The position numbers and the translations under genes were made by a program. Positions 32,907 through 40,331 of a stretch of 64,000 nt of DNA are shown here, one piece after another. Origin of the DNA: Streptomyces sp. Ru73 (GTDB taxonomy: Bacteria; Actinomycetota; Actinomycetes; Streptomycetales; Streptomycetaceae); NCBI RefSeq assembly GCF_002920575.1, contig NZ_PQSQ01000007.1, positions 62,001-126,000 of the forward strand, in the 5' to 3' direction. Each line of letters starts with the position of its first letter. Position 1 is the stretch's first letter. The notes under the pieces were generated by a model that made no database searches, was not told where the DNA came from, and saw nothing but the letters and a program-made list of their open reading frames with translations.

Positions 32907-33877
32907 CGGGAGCCCTCCGGGGACGCGGAGCCGGTGCGGGGGAGGAGCTGCGCGCGGGCCGCTTCGGCGAGCTGCGCGTGGGTCGCGTACCAGACGCCGG
33001 GGTGGCCGCCGATGTGATCCAGCAGTTCGCGCAGGATCACCAGGCGCGAACGGTGCCCGATGACGTGCGGATGCAGGGTCAGCTGGAAGACCCCGCCCTC
33101 CCGGTACGCCGCGTCGAACTCGTCCCGCCAGATCTCCAGCACGTCGCGGGGCCGGGTGTAGGGGCGCACCCCGGCGTAACGGTCCATGGTGAAGTAGGGC
33201 GCGTCGTCCCTGATCCAGTCCACCGGGATCTCGACCAGACCCGTGGCACGGCCCTCGGCCACCACCTCGTACGGCTCGTCGTCGGCCATCAGGGAGGAGT
33301 CGTAGGCGAAGCCCAGGCCGAGGATCGTCCGCAGTGTGGAGTCGGAGAAGTCCCAGGACGGCGTGCGGATGCCGGTCGGCCGGGTGCCGGTCAGCTCGGT
33401 GAGGGTGTCCAGCGCGCGGGAGATCAGGGTGCGCTCGTCCTCGGCCGACAGCAGTGTGTTGCGTTCGTGGATCCACCCGTGCACGGCGACTTCGTGGCCC
33501 TCCTCGGCGTACTGGCGCACCTCCTCGGGGTGCAGCAGTGCGGAGACGGCGGGCATGAAGAACGTCGCGGGCACACCACGGCGTTCCAGCAGCTCCAGAA
33601 CGCGTACGGCACCGACCCGCGCGCCGTACTCACCCTGCGCGAGCCGCCCGGGACTGGTCTCCCCGTCGCGCAGCGGAATGGTCTCGTGGTCGGAGTCGAA
33701 GGACAGCGCCACGGCCACCCGCGCACCGCCGGGCCAGCCGGCCGGCGTGAGCGGGCGCCCGGCGCGGACCGCCTCGACGTGCCCGCGCCACACCGCTTCC
33801 GGCCACTGCCAGGAGGGAACCGACGGGTCGGGCTCGGACGGGTGGGAGACGGGGGCGCTGGAAGCGGAATGCGACAT
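32903..33877 (-). CDS. Polysaccharide-deacetylase-fold hydrolase
   Basis: A 324-residue NodB-fold metal hydrolase. It shows the Asp motif ALSFDSDHET, the metal histidines in AVHGWIHERN, GIRTPSWDFSDSTL and a late HPHVIGH. There is no signal peptide, so a cytoplasmic small-molecule role (imidase, allantoinase PuuE or formamidase-like) is more likely than a cell-wall role. The ATG at 33877 has GGAGAGG upstream; the frame stays open upstream through a pyrimidine-rich leader. It is the first gene of the four-gene operon to 28483. Compare the second such enzyme at 50325. Confidence 0.85.
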   Translation of the reverse strand: MSHSASSAPVSHPSEPDPSVPSWQWPEAVWRGHVEAVRAGRPLTPAGWPGGARVAVALSFDSDHETIPLRDGETSPGRLAQGEYGARVGAVRVLELLERRGVPATFFMPAVSALLHPEEVRQYAEEGHEVAVHGWIHERNTLLSAEDERTLISRALDTLTELTGTRPTGIRTPSWDFSDSTLRTILGLGFAYDSSLMADDEPYEVVAEGRATGLVEIPVDWIRDDAPYFTMDRYAGVRPYTRPRDVLEIWRDEFDAAYREGGVFQLTLHPHVIGHRSRLVILRELLDHIGGHPGVWYATHAQLAEAARAQLLPRTGSASPEGSR

Positions 33878-33920
33878 GGTGCCTCTCCGGTAGGGGGAGC
33901 TGGGCAGGACGAGAGCGGAT

Positions 33921-33972
33921 GAAAGGGGGAGGGGGAAGAGGGGGAGGAGGAAGAGGGGGAGGAGGGGGAAGA
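33921..33972 (+). repeat. Polypurine tract (G/A only)
   Basis: About 50 bases composed only of G and A (runs of GGGGGA and GGAGGA) lie in the 167-base gap between the deacetylase start and the Lrp gene. On the transcribed strand it gives a C/U-rich leader. It is low-complexity sequence able to form triplex or G-rich structures; no function is assigned. Confidence 0.7.
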
Positions 33973-34044
33973 CGGACGGACAGGAGTCGAAGGGAGGCAT
34001 GGAGGCCCGGACCGGCGTACGGAGCTGTCCAGCGCGCGGCAGCC

Positions 34045-35049
34045 TCATACGAACTGGTCCATGCGGGTCCACGCGCCCTTGAGCGTCACGAGGTGCAGGG
34101 TGATGTCGGAGGCGTCGAGGCCGGGGAGCGCCCCGATCACCTCATCGGTGTACCGGAACAGATCGGTGCGGCGCGGTAGCACCATGTGCCCGACCAGGTT
34201 GAAGCGGCCCGTCGCGGCGGCCAGGAACTTGGTGCCCGGATGCGCGGCGAGCTGCCGTCCCGCCGCCTCCAGCCGCCCCGGCTCGATGGACAGCCAGAGC
34301 ATGAACTCGGCCTCGTACCCCAGCAGCGCGGGCTCCACCAGGGTGCGGAAGCGCAGGCTGCCCCGCTCGACCAGCCGGTCCAGCGCCCGCGCCACGCTGG
34401 ACTCGTTCCGGCCGAGGACCCGGGCAAGGGTGCTGACGGGCAGCCGCCCGTCCTTGGCCAGCTCGCCGACGACGGCGTTCTCCAGCGCGGAGAGCGGCCG
34501 CGGCGGCTGGTCCCAGCCGGCCCGTTCGTACGGCAGGGAGCGCGCGGGGCGCAGATCGGCGACGGCCTCGGGCGGCAGCAGGCCGGCGTCCCACAGCGCC
34601 GCCGAGGTGAAGGTACGGATCACGGCGACGTGTTCCGTGCTGGTGATGAGGTCCGCGCCCGGCAGATCGGCGTGCAGCAGCCGCAGCAGCTCCTCGTTGT
34701 CCCGCGCCACGAAGTCCACGATCAGGTCGGCGGCCCCCGTGACCAGCGCCAGAAACCGTACCTCCGGGCGCTCGGCCAGCAGCTCCGCGAGCTCCAGGCC
34801 CTTGCCGGGGCGGGCCTGGGCCCGCACCAGCATCGAGGACGCAGAGCCCGTCCGGTCCAGCTCCACGGCGCCGACCACATGCACCAGCCGCCGCTCGCGC
34901 AGCGAGTTGAACCTGCGCTGCGCCGTCGACTCGCTCGTGCCAGCCCAGTGGGCGATCCTGCTCCACGGCGCACGCCCGTTGAGCTGGAGTGCGGCGATGA
35001 TGCGGCGGTCCAGCTCATCGATCATGTCGGCGCTCGCTCGCGGAGTCAT
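34045..35049 (-). CDS. Two-domain Lrp/AsnC family regulator
   Basis: A 334-residue tandem Lrp/AsnC protein, about twice the usual 150 residues. First half: helix-turn-helix (IDELDRRIIAALQLNGRAPWSRIAHWAGTSESTAQRR) plus RAM domain. Second half (about 185-334): helix-turn-helix (LSALENAVVGELAKDGRLPVSTLARVLGRNESSVARAL) plus RAM domain. Such duplicated forms are common in Streptomyces. It lies immediately upstream of, and in the same direction as, the deacetylase operon, which it probably controls. Confidence 0.9.
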   Translation of the reverse strand: MTPRASADMIDELDRRIIAALQLNGRAPWSRIAHWAGTSESTAQRRFNSLRERRLVHVVGAVELDRTGSASSMLVRAQARPGKGLELAELLAERPEVRFLALVTGAADLIVDFVARDNEELLRLLHADLPGADLITSTEHVAVIRTFTSAALWDAGLLPPEAVADLRPARSLPYERAGWDQPPRPLSALENAVVGELAKDGRLPVSTLARVLGRNESSVARALDRLVERGSLRFRTLVEPALLGYEAEFMLWLSIEPGRLEAAGRQLAAHPGTKFLAAATGRFNLVGHMVLPRRTDLFRYTDEVIGALPGLDASDITLHLVTLKGAWTRMDQFV

Positions 35050-35361
35050 GGGCCGAGACGGTAGGCAGCGGGCTGACCCCCGTCAATGCCGGAACCCCGC
35101 ATCAGATGGCCACCAGAGCGGATAATCCACCGCACGGCGATGTCAGGCTGAGGGATACTCCCAAGTCGGAGCGGGGACGTCCGAGAGGTGACGCGATGCG
35201 GGATCCCGTCACCGGGAATTCACGGAAGGCCCGTCCCCGTGGGCGCGCATCTCCTCTCCGTGGGTGCTCGCGTCCTCCTCGGGGATGCGTCCCCCCCTCG
35301 CGTGTGGGCCCGGCTCCGTGGCTACGGGCCGAACGGGCAGACGGATATGCCCTTCCGCTCC

Positions 35362-35390
35362 TTGGCACTTCCCGGTGGCCCTGTTAGGAA
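35362..35390 (+). promoter_or_regulatory. Promoter of the toxin-like gene
   Basis: -35 TTGGCA (35362-35367), a 17-base spacer, -10 TAGGAA (35385-35390). The start point would be near 35397, about 28 bases upstream of the GTG at 35425. This supports the shorter of the possible starts. The 312 bases between the Lrp start and this promoter show nothing else recognisable. Confidence 0.5.
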
Positions 35391-35424
35391 GGCCGGGACG
35401 GAGAACGTCTCGGAAGGTGATCGG

Positions 35425-36450
35425 GTGCAGGAGCGGGAGCAAGGCATCAGCGCTGCGGCGAAGCGGGAAAGCGCGCCCAAGACGTCCCGCAGGGCCCGGC
35501 CGCACGGACACGAACGGGCGGCGGAGCAGGCCACTGGGCTACCGGCCGGCCTGACGCCGGACGCCGTGAGGTCATTGCAGCGATCGGCGGGAAATGCCGC
35601 GGTGGCCCGCACCGTACAGCGCCGCAAGCCCACGGCGAACGCCCCCAAAGAGCATTTCGCGACCAAGGCCACCGACCACCCTGAATGGCCGCTGTTCCAA
35701 GAAATGATGGACAAGGGCGGATTCCCGGCCGACGTCACGGAAAGCGCCTGGCAACTCCTTCTCGGCGGCCTCGTCGAACAAGACCAGCTGAATACGCAGT
35801 CGGCCGACACGTCCATCGACCCCGCCGAACGCCGCGCACGCCGCGCCTCGAACACCTGGTACCGGGAACTGGTCAATCTCGTCGGCGACCACCTTCGCGT
35901 CACCACGCCCACGATGGCGCTCTGGTCGGGTGGCTTCGACGTGAGCAAGTACGCCCAGGCGAAGGGCCACACCTCCCTGGAGTTCACCCGGCTCGGAAAG
36001 ATCGTCGACCAGCTGGAACTGCACGCCAATTGGAAACTGCAGGCCCCGCTGTGGAACGTGCTCTCCCGCGCGTTCGTCGAGCGGGCGACCGGCCCGGTAC
36101 ATGTCTTCCTGCGGGCCTACAACCCGGACAGCGTCCTCATCGCACAAGAAATCCCGCAGCTGCGCATCATCCAGAAACTCAACCCCGCCGTCGAAATCCT
36201 CTGGCACCCGCTCTACACCAACCCCGACGGCACGCTCAGGGAAATCGCACCGGACCTGCGACTCACCGACGATGCCGCCTACCGCAGCCGCGACAAGTGC
36301 GTGAGCGTGATGTACAACTACCTCCTGCGCCTCCATGACACGAACAACAAAGCAGCCGCCACGGCATACGGCGAAATGAACGAACTCCTGGCGGAAAACG
36401 TCAACGCCAAGGCGCCGCAGGGTCAAGGCGAAGGAGGGAAACGAGAGTGA
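35425..36450 (+). CDS. Toxin-like protein with an N-terminal leader of Streptomyces injection-system-associated type
   Basis: A 341-residue protein. The first 65 residues are charged and disordered (VQEREQGISAAAKRES...) and lead to LTPDAVRSLQRSAGNAAVAR. This block recurs at the front of many actinomycete DUF4157 and eCIS-associated proteins. From about residue 100 a folded domain follows. It contains MALWSGGFDVSKYAQAKGH, LEFTRLGKIVDQLE, LWNVLSRAFVERATGPVHVFLR and a C-terminal region with few charged repeats, reminiscent of polymorphic-toxin nucleotide-processing domains; I cannot name it with certainty. The GTG at 35425 is chosen from GGAAGG 7 bases upstream and the promoter position. Its GC content is lower than the neighbours', with several ATT/GAA codons. 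No immunity gene or contractile-sheath gene lies in the window. Confidence 0.7.
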   Translation: MQEREQGISAAAKRESAPKTSRRARPHGHERAAEQATGLPAGLTPDAVRSLQRSAGNAAVARTVQRRKPTANAPKEHFATKATDHPEWPLFQEMMDKGGFPADVTESAWQLLLGGLVEQDQLNTQSADTSIDPAERRARRASNTWYRELVNLVGDHLRVTTPTMALWSGGFDVSKYAQAKGHTSLEFTRLGKIVDQLELHANWKLQAPLWNVLSRAFVERATGPVHVFLRAYNPDSVLIAQEIPQLRIIQKLNPAVEILWHPLYTNPDGTLREIAPDLRLTDDAAYRSRDKCVSVMYNYLLRLHDTNNKAAATAYGEMNELLAENVNAKAPQGQGEGGKRE

Positions 36451-36533
36451 CGAGCCAGTCGTTGCCGGCAAGTCGCCCCCGACCGCCACGCCACCAAGCC
36501 GATGGCGCGGCGTCCGCAGCCCCTGTATGACGC

Positions 36534-37901
36534 TCAGTCACCCGCCAGTTTCCCCCTGCCCGGAGCCGCGCTCGGGCCCGTGGGTGTGCCCAGTTCGGCC
36601 GTCGGCTGTCGGTGCGTCTCGCGGAGGCCCCACGCGCAGAGCGTCAGGACGAGAGCGGCCGCGGCGGAGTAGAGGCCGACGCCGATCGGGTTGCCGTCGA
36701 AGGCGAGGAAGAGGGCGGTCGCGGTGGTGGCCGCCGTGCCGCCGCCCAGGGCGGCGCCGGTCTGGTATGTGGCGGAGAGGGAGGAGTAGCGCGTGGTGCT
36801 CGGGAACTGCTCGCCGAGGAAGGCCGGGATGCAGCCCTGCGGCGCGGCCATCAGCACGTTGACCAGAACATAGGCGAGGGTGGCCAGCAGCAGGACGTGC
36901 CCGTCGACCATGGGGAAGTACGCGAAGAAGAACGCCGCGTACGCGAGCGTGCCGAGGACCACCACCGGCTTGCGGCCGGTCCGGTCGGAGAGCAGGGCCA
37001 TGACCGGTACGGCGATGGTGAAGGCCAGGGAACCCGCGACCTGGAGCAGCAGCGACTCGGTGTGGCTGTAGCCGCGCTCCTCGGCGTACGTCACGGTGAA
37101 GATCGTGCCGATGTAGGCCAGTGTGTTGTAGCCGAACGCCACGCCGATGGCCAGCAGCATCCGGCGCGGGTGCCGCTTGATGGAGTCGAGGATCGGCACC
37201 CGCGGCACGGGCTCCGTACGGCGTTCCTCCTGAGGCATGCGGCTGCGGGCCACGACGCCGACCAGGACCAGCAGGCCGCCCAGCCAGAACGGCAACCGCC
37301 ATGCCCAGCCGTCCAGTTGGTCCTGCGGCAGCAGCGTGATCAGTGAGAACACGCCCGTGCCGAAGAGGCTGCCGATGCCGATTCCGGCGCTGGTGAAACT
37401 GCCCCACAGGCCACGCCGGTCCTCCGGTGCGTTCTCGATGCCGAAGAGGGAGGCGCCGCCCCACTCGCCGCCGGCCGCGAAGCCCTGTACGAGGCGCAGG
37501 GCGATGAGCATGGCCGGCGCGGTGATGCCGACGGTCCGGTAGGTAGGCAGGCAGCCGATGAGGAAGGTACTGCCTCCCATGACCAGCAGTGTGAGCACCA
37601 GCATGGCCCTGCGGCCGATCCGGTCGCCGAAGTGGCCGATCACGATGCCGCCGAGCGGGCGGGCGATGAATCCGCTGCCGAAGGCCGCGAACGCCACGAG
37701 GGTGCCCACCGTGGGATCGAAGCCGGGGAAGAAGAGCTTCGGGAAGACGAGCGCGGCCGCGAGGCCGTAGATGATGAAGTCGTAGAACTCCAGCGCCGTC
37801 CCGAAACCGGAGATGAAGAAGGCGCGTGCGCCCGTGGTGAGGGGAGTCGTAGTGCGGGTCTCGGTCGGTCTTTCCTGGCCGGGGCGGGCCGTGTCCGTCA
37901 T
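36534..37901 (-). CDS. MFS transporter, metabolite:H+ symporter type
   Basis: A 455-residue MFS protein with 12 segments. MHS-type landmarks are SGFGTALEFYDFIIYGLAAALVF, IGHFGDRIGRRAM, ALRLVQGFAAGGEWGGASLF and LLSDRTGRKPVV. The ATG has GAAGGA upstream. It follows the C45-family gene by 63 bp, so both are probably on one transcript under the LacI regulator. Likely role: uptake of the acylated or amide-type metabolite processed by that enzyme (inference). Confidence 0.92.
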   Translation of the reverse strand: MTDTARPGQERPTETRTTTPLTTGARAFFISGFGTALEFYDFIIYGLAAALVFPKLFFPGFDPTVGTLVAFAAFGSGFIARPLGGIVIGHFGDRIGRRAMLVLTLLVMGGSTFLIGCLPTYRTVGITAPAMLIALRLVQGFAAGGEWGGASLFGIENAPEDRRGLWGSFTSAGIGIGSLFGTGVFSLITLLPQDQLDGWAWRLPFWLGGLLVLVGVVARSRMPQEERRTEPVPRVPILDSIKRHPRRMLLAIGVAFGYNTLAYIGTIFTVTYAEERGYSHTESLLLQVAGSLAFTIAVPVMALLSDRTGRKPVVVLGTLAYAAFFFAYFPMVDGHVLLLATLAYVLVNVLMAAPQGCIPAFLGEQFPSTTRYSSLSATYQTGAALGGGTAATTATALFLAFDGNPIGVGLYSAAAALVLTLCAWGLRETHRQPTAELGTPTGPSAAPGRGKLAGD

Positions 37902-37964
37902 GGCGGGTCCTTCGGGGGAGGGGAAGGCGGGGGCGAGGTCCGGCCGGTCGGTGGCCGGTGAGGG

Positions 37965-39038
37965 TCAGAAGCGCGCGAGGCCGCGCTTCGCGGTTTCGTC
38001 CGGCGTGCCGGCCAGGTAGTCGATCGCGCACCGGCCGACGTCGAGACCGATGGTGAGGAGCGTGCCCCACTGCTCGTGCGGCGCCTTCGCCGCGTCCGGC
38101 CGCATGCAGACCACCGCGTCGGCGCCGGCGTCACCGCACAGCGCCTTCGCCCGCTCGGCCGGCGCCAGCCCCGGCATCGCGGCGCGGACCGTACGCAGAT
38201 GTGCGTGGCGTTCCGCGGTCGAGGAGTCGGCCGGGCAGACGTCACCGGCGCCCAGCCCGGCGTCGAGGAAGTGGTTGGTGTGCAGCAGCCAGCCCTGCGC
38301 GTCGGCCGGGACCACCGCGAGCCCGGCGGGGGAGAGCTCGAGGCTCGCCGCACCGCCGCCGCGGGTGACGACGGTGAGCGAGGTCGACGCGCTGACCTGC
38401 GCCGATGACGCCACCGCCAGCGCCTCGTCGAGGGTGTCAGCGGCATCGAGGATGCGGCGCGCGATCGCGTGCACGGGGACCCCGCCGCCGGTACCTGACG
38501 CACCGTCGGAGGCGTGGAAGAGGATGTTGAAGTGCACGCCGAGCCCGGCACTGTTCACCCCGATCTTCCCCGCGGCACCGAACTCGGTGAAGAGCTTCAC
38601 CGTACGTCCCGCGCGCGGGCTCAGCTCGTGCAGCAGCGCCTCGGGCACGAGCAGGTCGTGCCAGTCCCAGGTCTGCACCGTCTCCGGCACGGCCCCGACG
38701 GGTGCGAACACCGCGGTCGAGCACTCGCCCGCACCGGCCGGCGGACAGGTGGCGAGGATTTCGGTACGGGCGCCGACCGCGGCCACCTGCCAGCGCTCGA
38801 TGTCTGCCGCGTCGGCGCAGGCGTCCGACTCCTCGGCCAGGCCAGGCGCCCACGCCCGCAGGGCCGCATGGCTGCGTTCGGCGAGCTCGCGGACCCGTTC
38901 CGCCGGGACGCCGAGCACCGCGAAGTGGTCCAGGTACAGCTGCGCGACGCGCCGGACCTGGGCGCCGAACCGGGTGCCGAGCAGCGCTCCGCGCTCCCGC
39001 GGGTCGACCGTCACGGTCTTGAGGGTGTGCAGTTCCAC
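37965..39038 (-). CDS. C45-family autoproteolytic acyltransferase/amidohydrolase
   Basis: A 357-residue Ntn-hydrolase of the acyl-CoA:6-aminopenicillanic-acid acyltransferase (peptidase C45) family. The predicted self-cleavage site is Gly-Glu|Cys in AGECSTAVF (residue about 105), where the new N-terminal Cys is the nucleophile. Other family marks are TWDWHD, GKIGVNSAGLGVHFN and WLLHTNHF. The GTG at 39038 has GGAAGGAC upstream. Family members cleave or transfer acyl groups on amides. The adjacent MFS and divergent LacI point to a catabolic rather than biosynthetic role. Confidence 0.85.
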   Translation of the reverse strand: MELHTLKTVTVDPRERGALLGTRFGAQVRRVAQLYLDHFAVLGVPAERVRELAERSHAALRAWAPGLAEESDACADAADIERWQVAAVGARTEILATCPPAGAGECSTAVFAPVGAVPETVQTWDWHDLLVPEALLHELSPRAGRTVKLFTEFGAAGKIGVNSAGLGVHFNILFHASDGASGTGGGVPVHAIARRILDAADTLDEALAVASSAQVSASTSLTVVTRGGGAASLELSPAGLAVVPADAQGWLLHTNHFLDAGLGAGDVCPADSSTAERHAHLRTVRAAMPGLAPAERAKALCGDAGADAVVCMRPDAAKAPHEQWGTLLTIGLDVGRCAIDYLAGTPDETAKRGLARF

Positions 39039-39187
39039 GTGTGTCCTTCCAGGCTGCAGGCGCGCGGACGTACGCGGTCCCGCCGATTGCACGGCGTACG
39101 CGGTGTCCGCGTCCTGCGCGGGGTGATGAGTGGGCGCCCGGTGCCGCTGCCCACGAGTGGGGCGCGGCGCGGATCACGCTAGGAAGG

Positions 39188-39199
39188 TAAAACGTTTTA
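39188..39199. promoter_or_regulatory. LacI-type operator
   Basis: TAAAACGTTTTA is a perfect 12-base palindrome centred on CG, the hallmark of LacI/GalR sites. It lies between the divergent C45 gene (39038) and the lacI-type gene (39245), 45 bases upstream of the latter, and probably regulates both. Confidence 0.75.
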
Positions 39200-39244
39200 T
39201 ACAATGCCCGGCGGACATATTCGTTGCGGACTTCGGGCGGCGCC

Positions 39245-40273
39245 ATGGCACGCACGCGGGGCATCACCATCAAGGACGTCGCGCGCAGAGCAGGTGTTTC
39301 GATCACCGCGGTCTCGCACGCCCTCAACGACAAGGGCACGCTGAGCGCGGCCACCCGGGAGCACATCCGCGGTGTCGCGGACGAGATGGGCTACACGGCC
39401 GACGCACTCGCCCGCGGCCTGCGCAGCTCCACGATGGGGGCGGTCGGCCTGGTGCTCCGCTCCCTGGACGCGCTGGGCGACTACGCCCCGGCCGGCGTGG
39501 ACGTCTTCGAGCGGTTCGTGGGCGCGGCCGCCTCACAGGCCCTGGCCCGCGGCCTGAGCCTGATGCTCGTACCGGACCTGACGCGGGTGCCGGTACCGCC
39601 GCTGACCTTCTCCATGGACGGCTACATCGTCACCAACCCGCACGTCGACGACCCGGTCATCGCCCTGCTGGAACAGCGCGGCATCCGGTACGTGACGTAC
39701 GGCGGCGTCCCCGGCCGGCCGGACTTCCGGCACTGGGCCTCCGAGGACGACGCGGCCTCCGCGCGCCTGGTCCTCTCCCACCTGCAGGCCGCCGGCGCCC
39801 GCAGCATCGCCCTCGTACGCGGCACCGACCCCAACGCCTGGAACCTCGACCACCAGGACGTCTACCTGCAGTGGTGCGCCGAGCGGCACGTCCCGCCCCG
39901 GCTCTACGAACTGCCCGAACGCGCGGGTGTCGACGGGGGTGCGGCCCTGGCCGGGCGGATCGTCGACGACGGTGTGCCGGAGGCCGTCTTCTGCCTCACC
40001 GGGCGGCACGCGGCCGGAGTGCAGCAGGGGCTGATGGCACGAGGGGTCCGGGTGCCGGAGCACACGATGGTGGCGGCCGGTTCCGACTCGGAGCACGCAC
40101 GCAACAGCCGGCCGGCGATCTCCGCGCTGGAGCTGAACCCGGTCGAGAGCGCGGGCGCCCTGCTGGACCTCCTGCAGGCCCTCATCGCAGGGGAGGACAC
40201 CGTCGCGCCCCGGCGCACCAAGGCCCGCTTCCGGCCGCGCGCGTCGACCCGGCGGCAGCCTGCTGCGCGCTGA
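39245..40273 (+). CDS. LacI family transcriptional regulator
   Basis: A 342-residue LacI/GalR protein. The N-terminal helix-turn-helix is ITIKDVARRAGVSITAVSHALNDKGTLSAATREHI with the hinge helix ALARGLRSS, followed by a periplasmic-binding-like domain (MDGYIVTNPHVDDP; GIRYVTYGG; AAGSDSEHARN). The C-terminus is a basic tail. It is divergent from the C45-MFS operon with a perfect LacI palindrome between. The effector is unknown. Confidence 0.92.
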   Translation: MARTRGITIKDVARRAGVSITAVSHALNDKGTLSAATREHIRGVADEMGYTADALARGLRSSTMGAVGLVLRSLDALGDYAPAGVDVFERFVGAAASQALARGLSLMLVPDLTRVPVPPLTFSMDGYIVTNPHVDDPVIALLEQRGIRYVTYGGVPGRPDFRHWASEDDAASARLVLSHLQAAGARSIALVRGTDPNAWNLDHQDVYLQWCAERHVPPRLYELPERAGVDGGAALAGRIVDDGVPEAVFCLTGRHAAGVQQGLMARGVRVPEHTMVAAGSDSEHARNSRPAISALELNPVESAGALLDLLQALIAGEDTVAPRRTKARFRPRASTRRQPAAR

Positions 40274-40282
40274 CGGCGTACG

Positions 40283-40317
40283 GCGGCCCCCTTCCCGGCG
40301 GACGGGAACGGGGCCGC
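40283..40317. terminator. Bidirectional terminator hairpin
   Basis: GCGGCCCC (40283-40290) pairs with GGGGCCGC (40310-40317), and inside it TTCCCG pairs with CGGGAA (40103-type register at 40303-40308). It separates the convergent LacI gene (ends 40273) and the sensor gene (ends 40332). Confidence 0.75.
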
Positions 40318-40331
40318 ACCGGCACAGGGCC

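Noticed and set aside
31686-33017. 443-codon plus-strand frame opposite the MFS gene
   Set aside because: Antisense shadow of a clear MFS transporter.
35188-35424. Longer N-terminus of the toxin-like protein from an upstream start
   Set aside because: It would begin before the predicted promoter and lacks a ribosome-binding site; the GTG at 35425 fits better.
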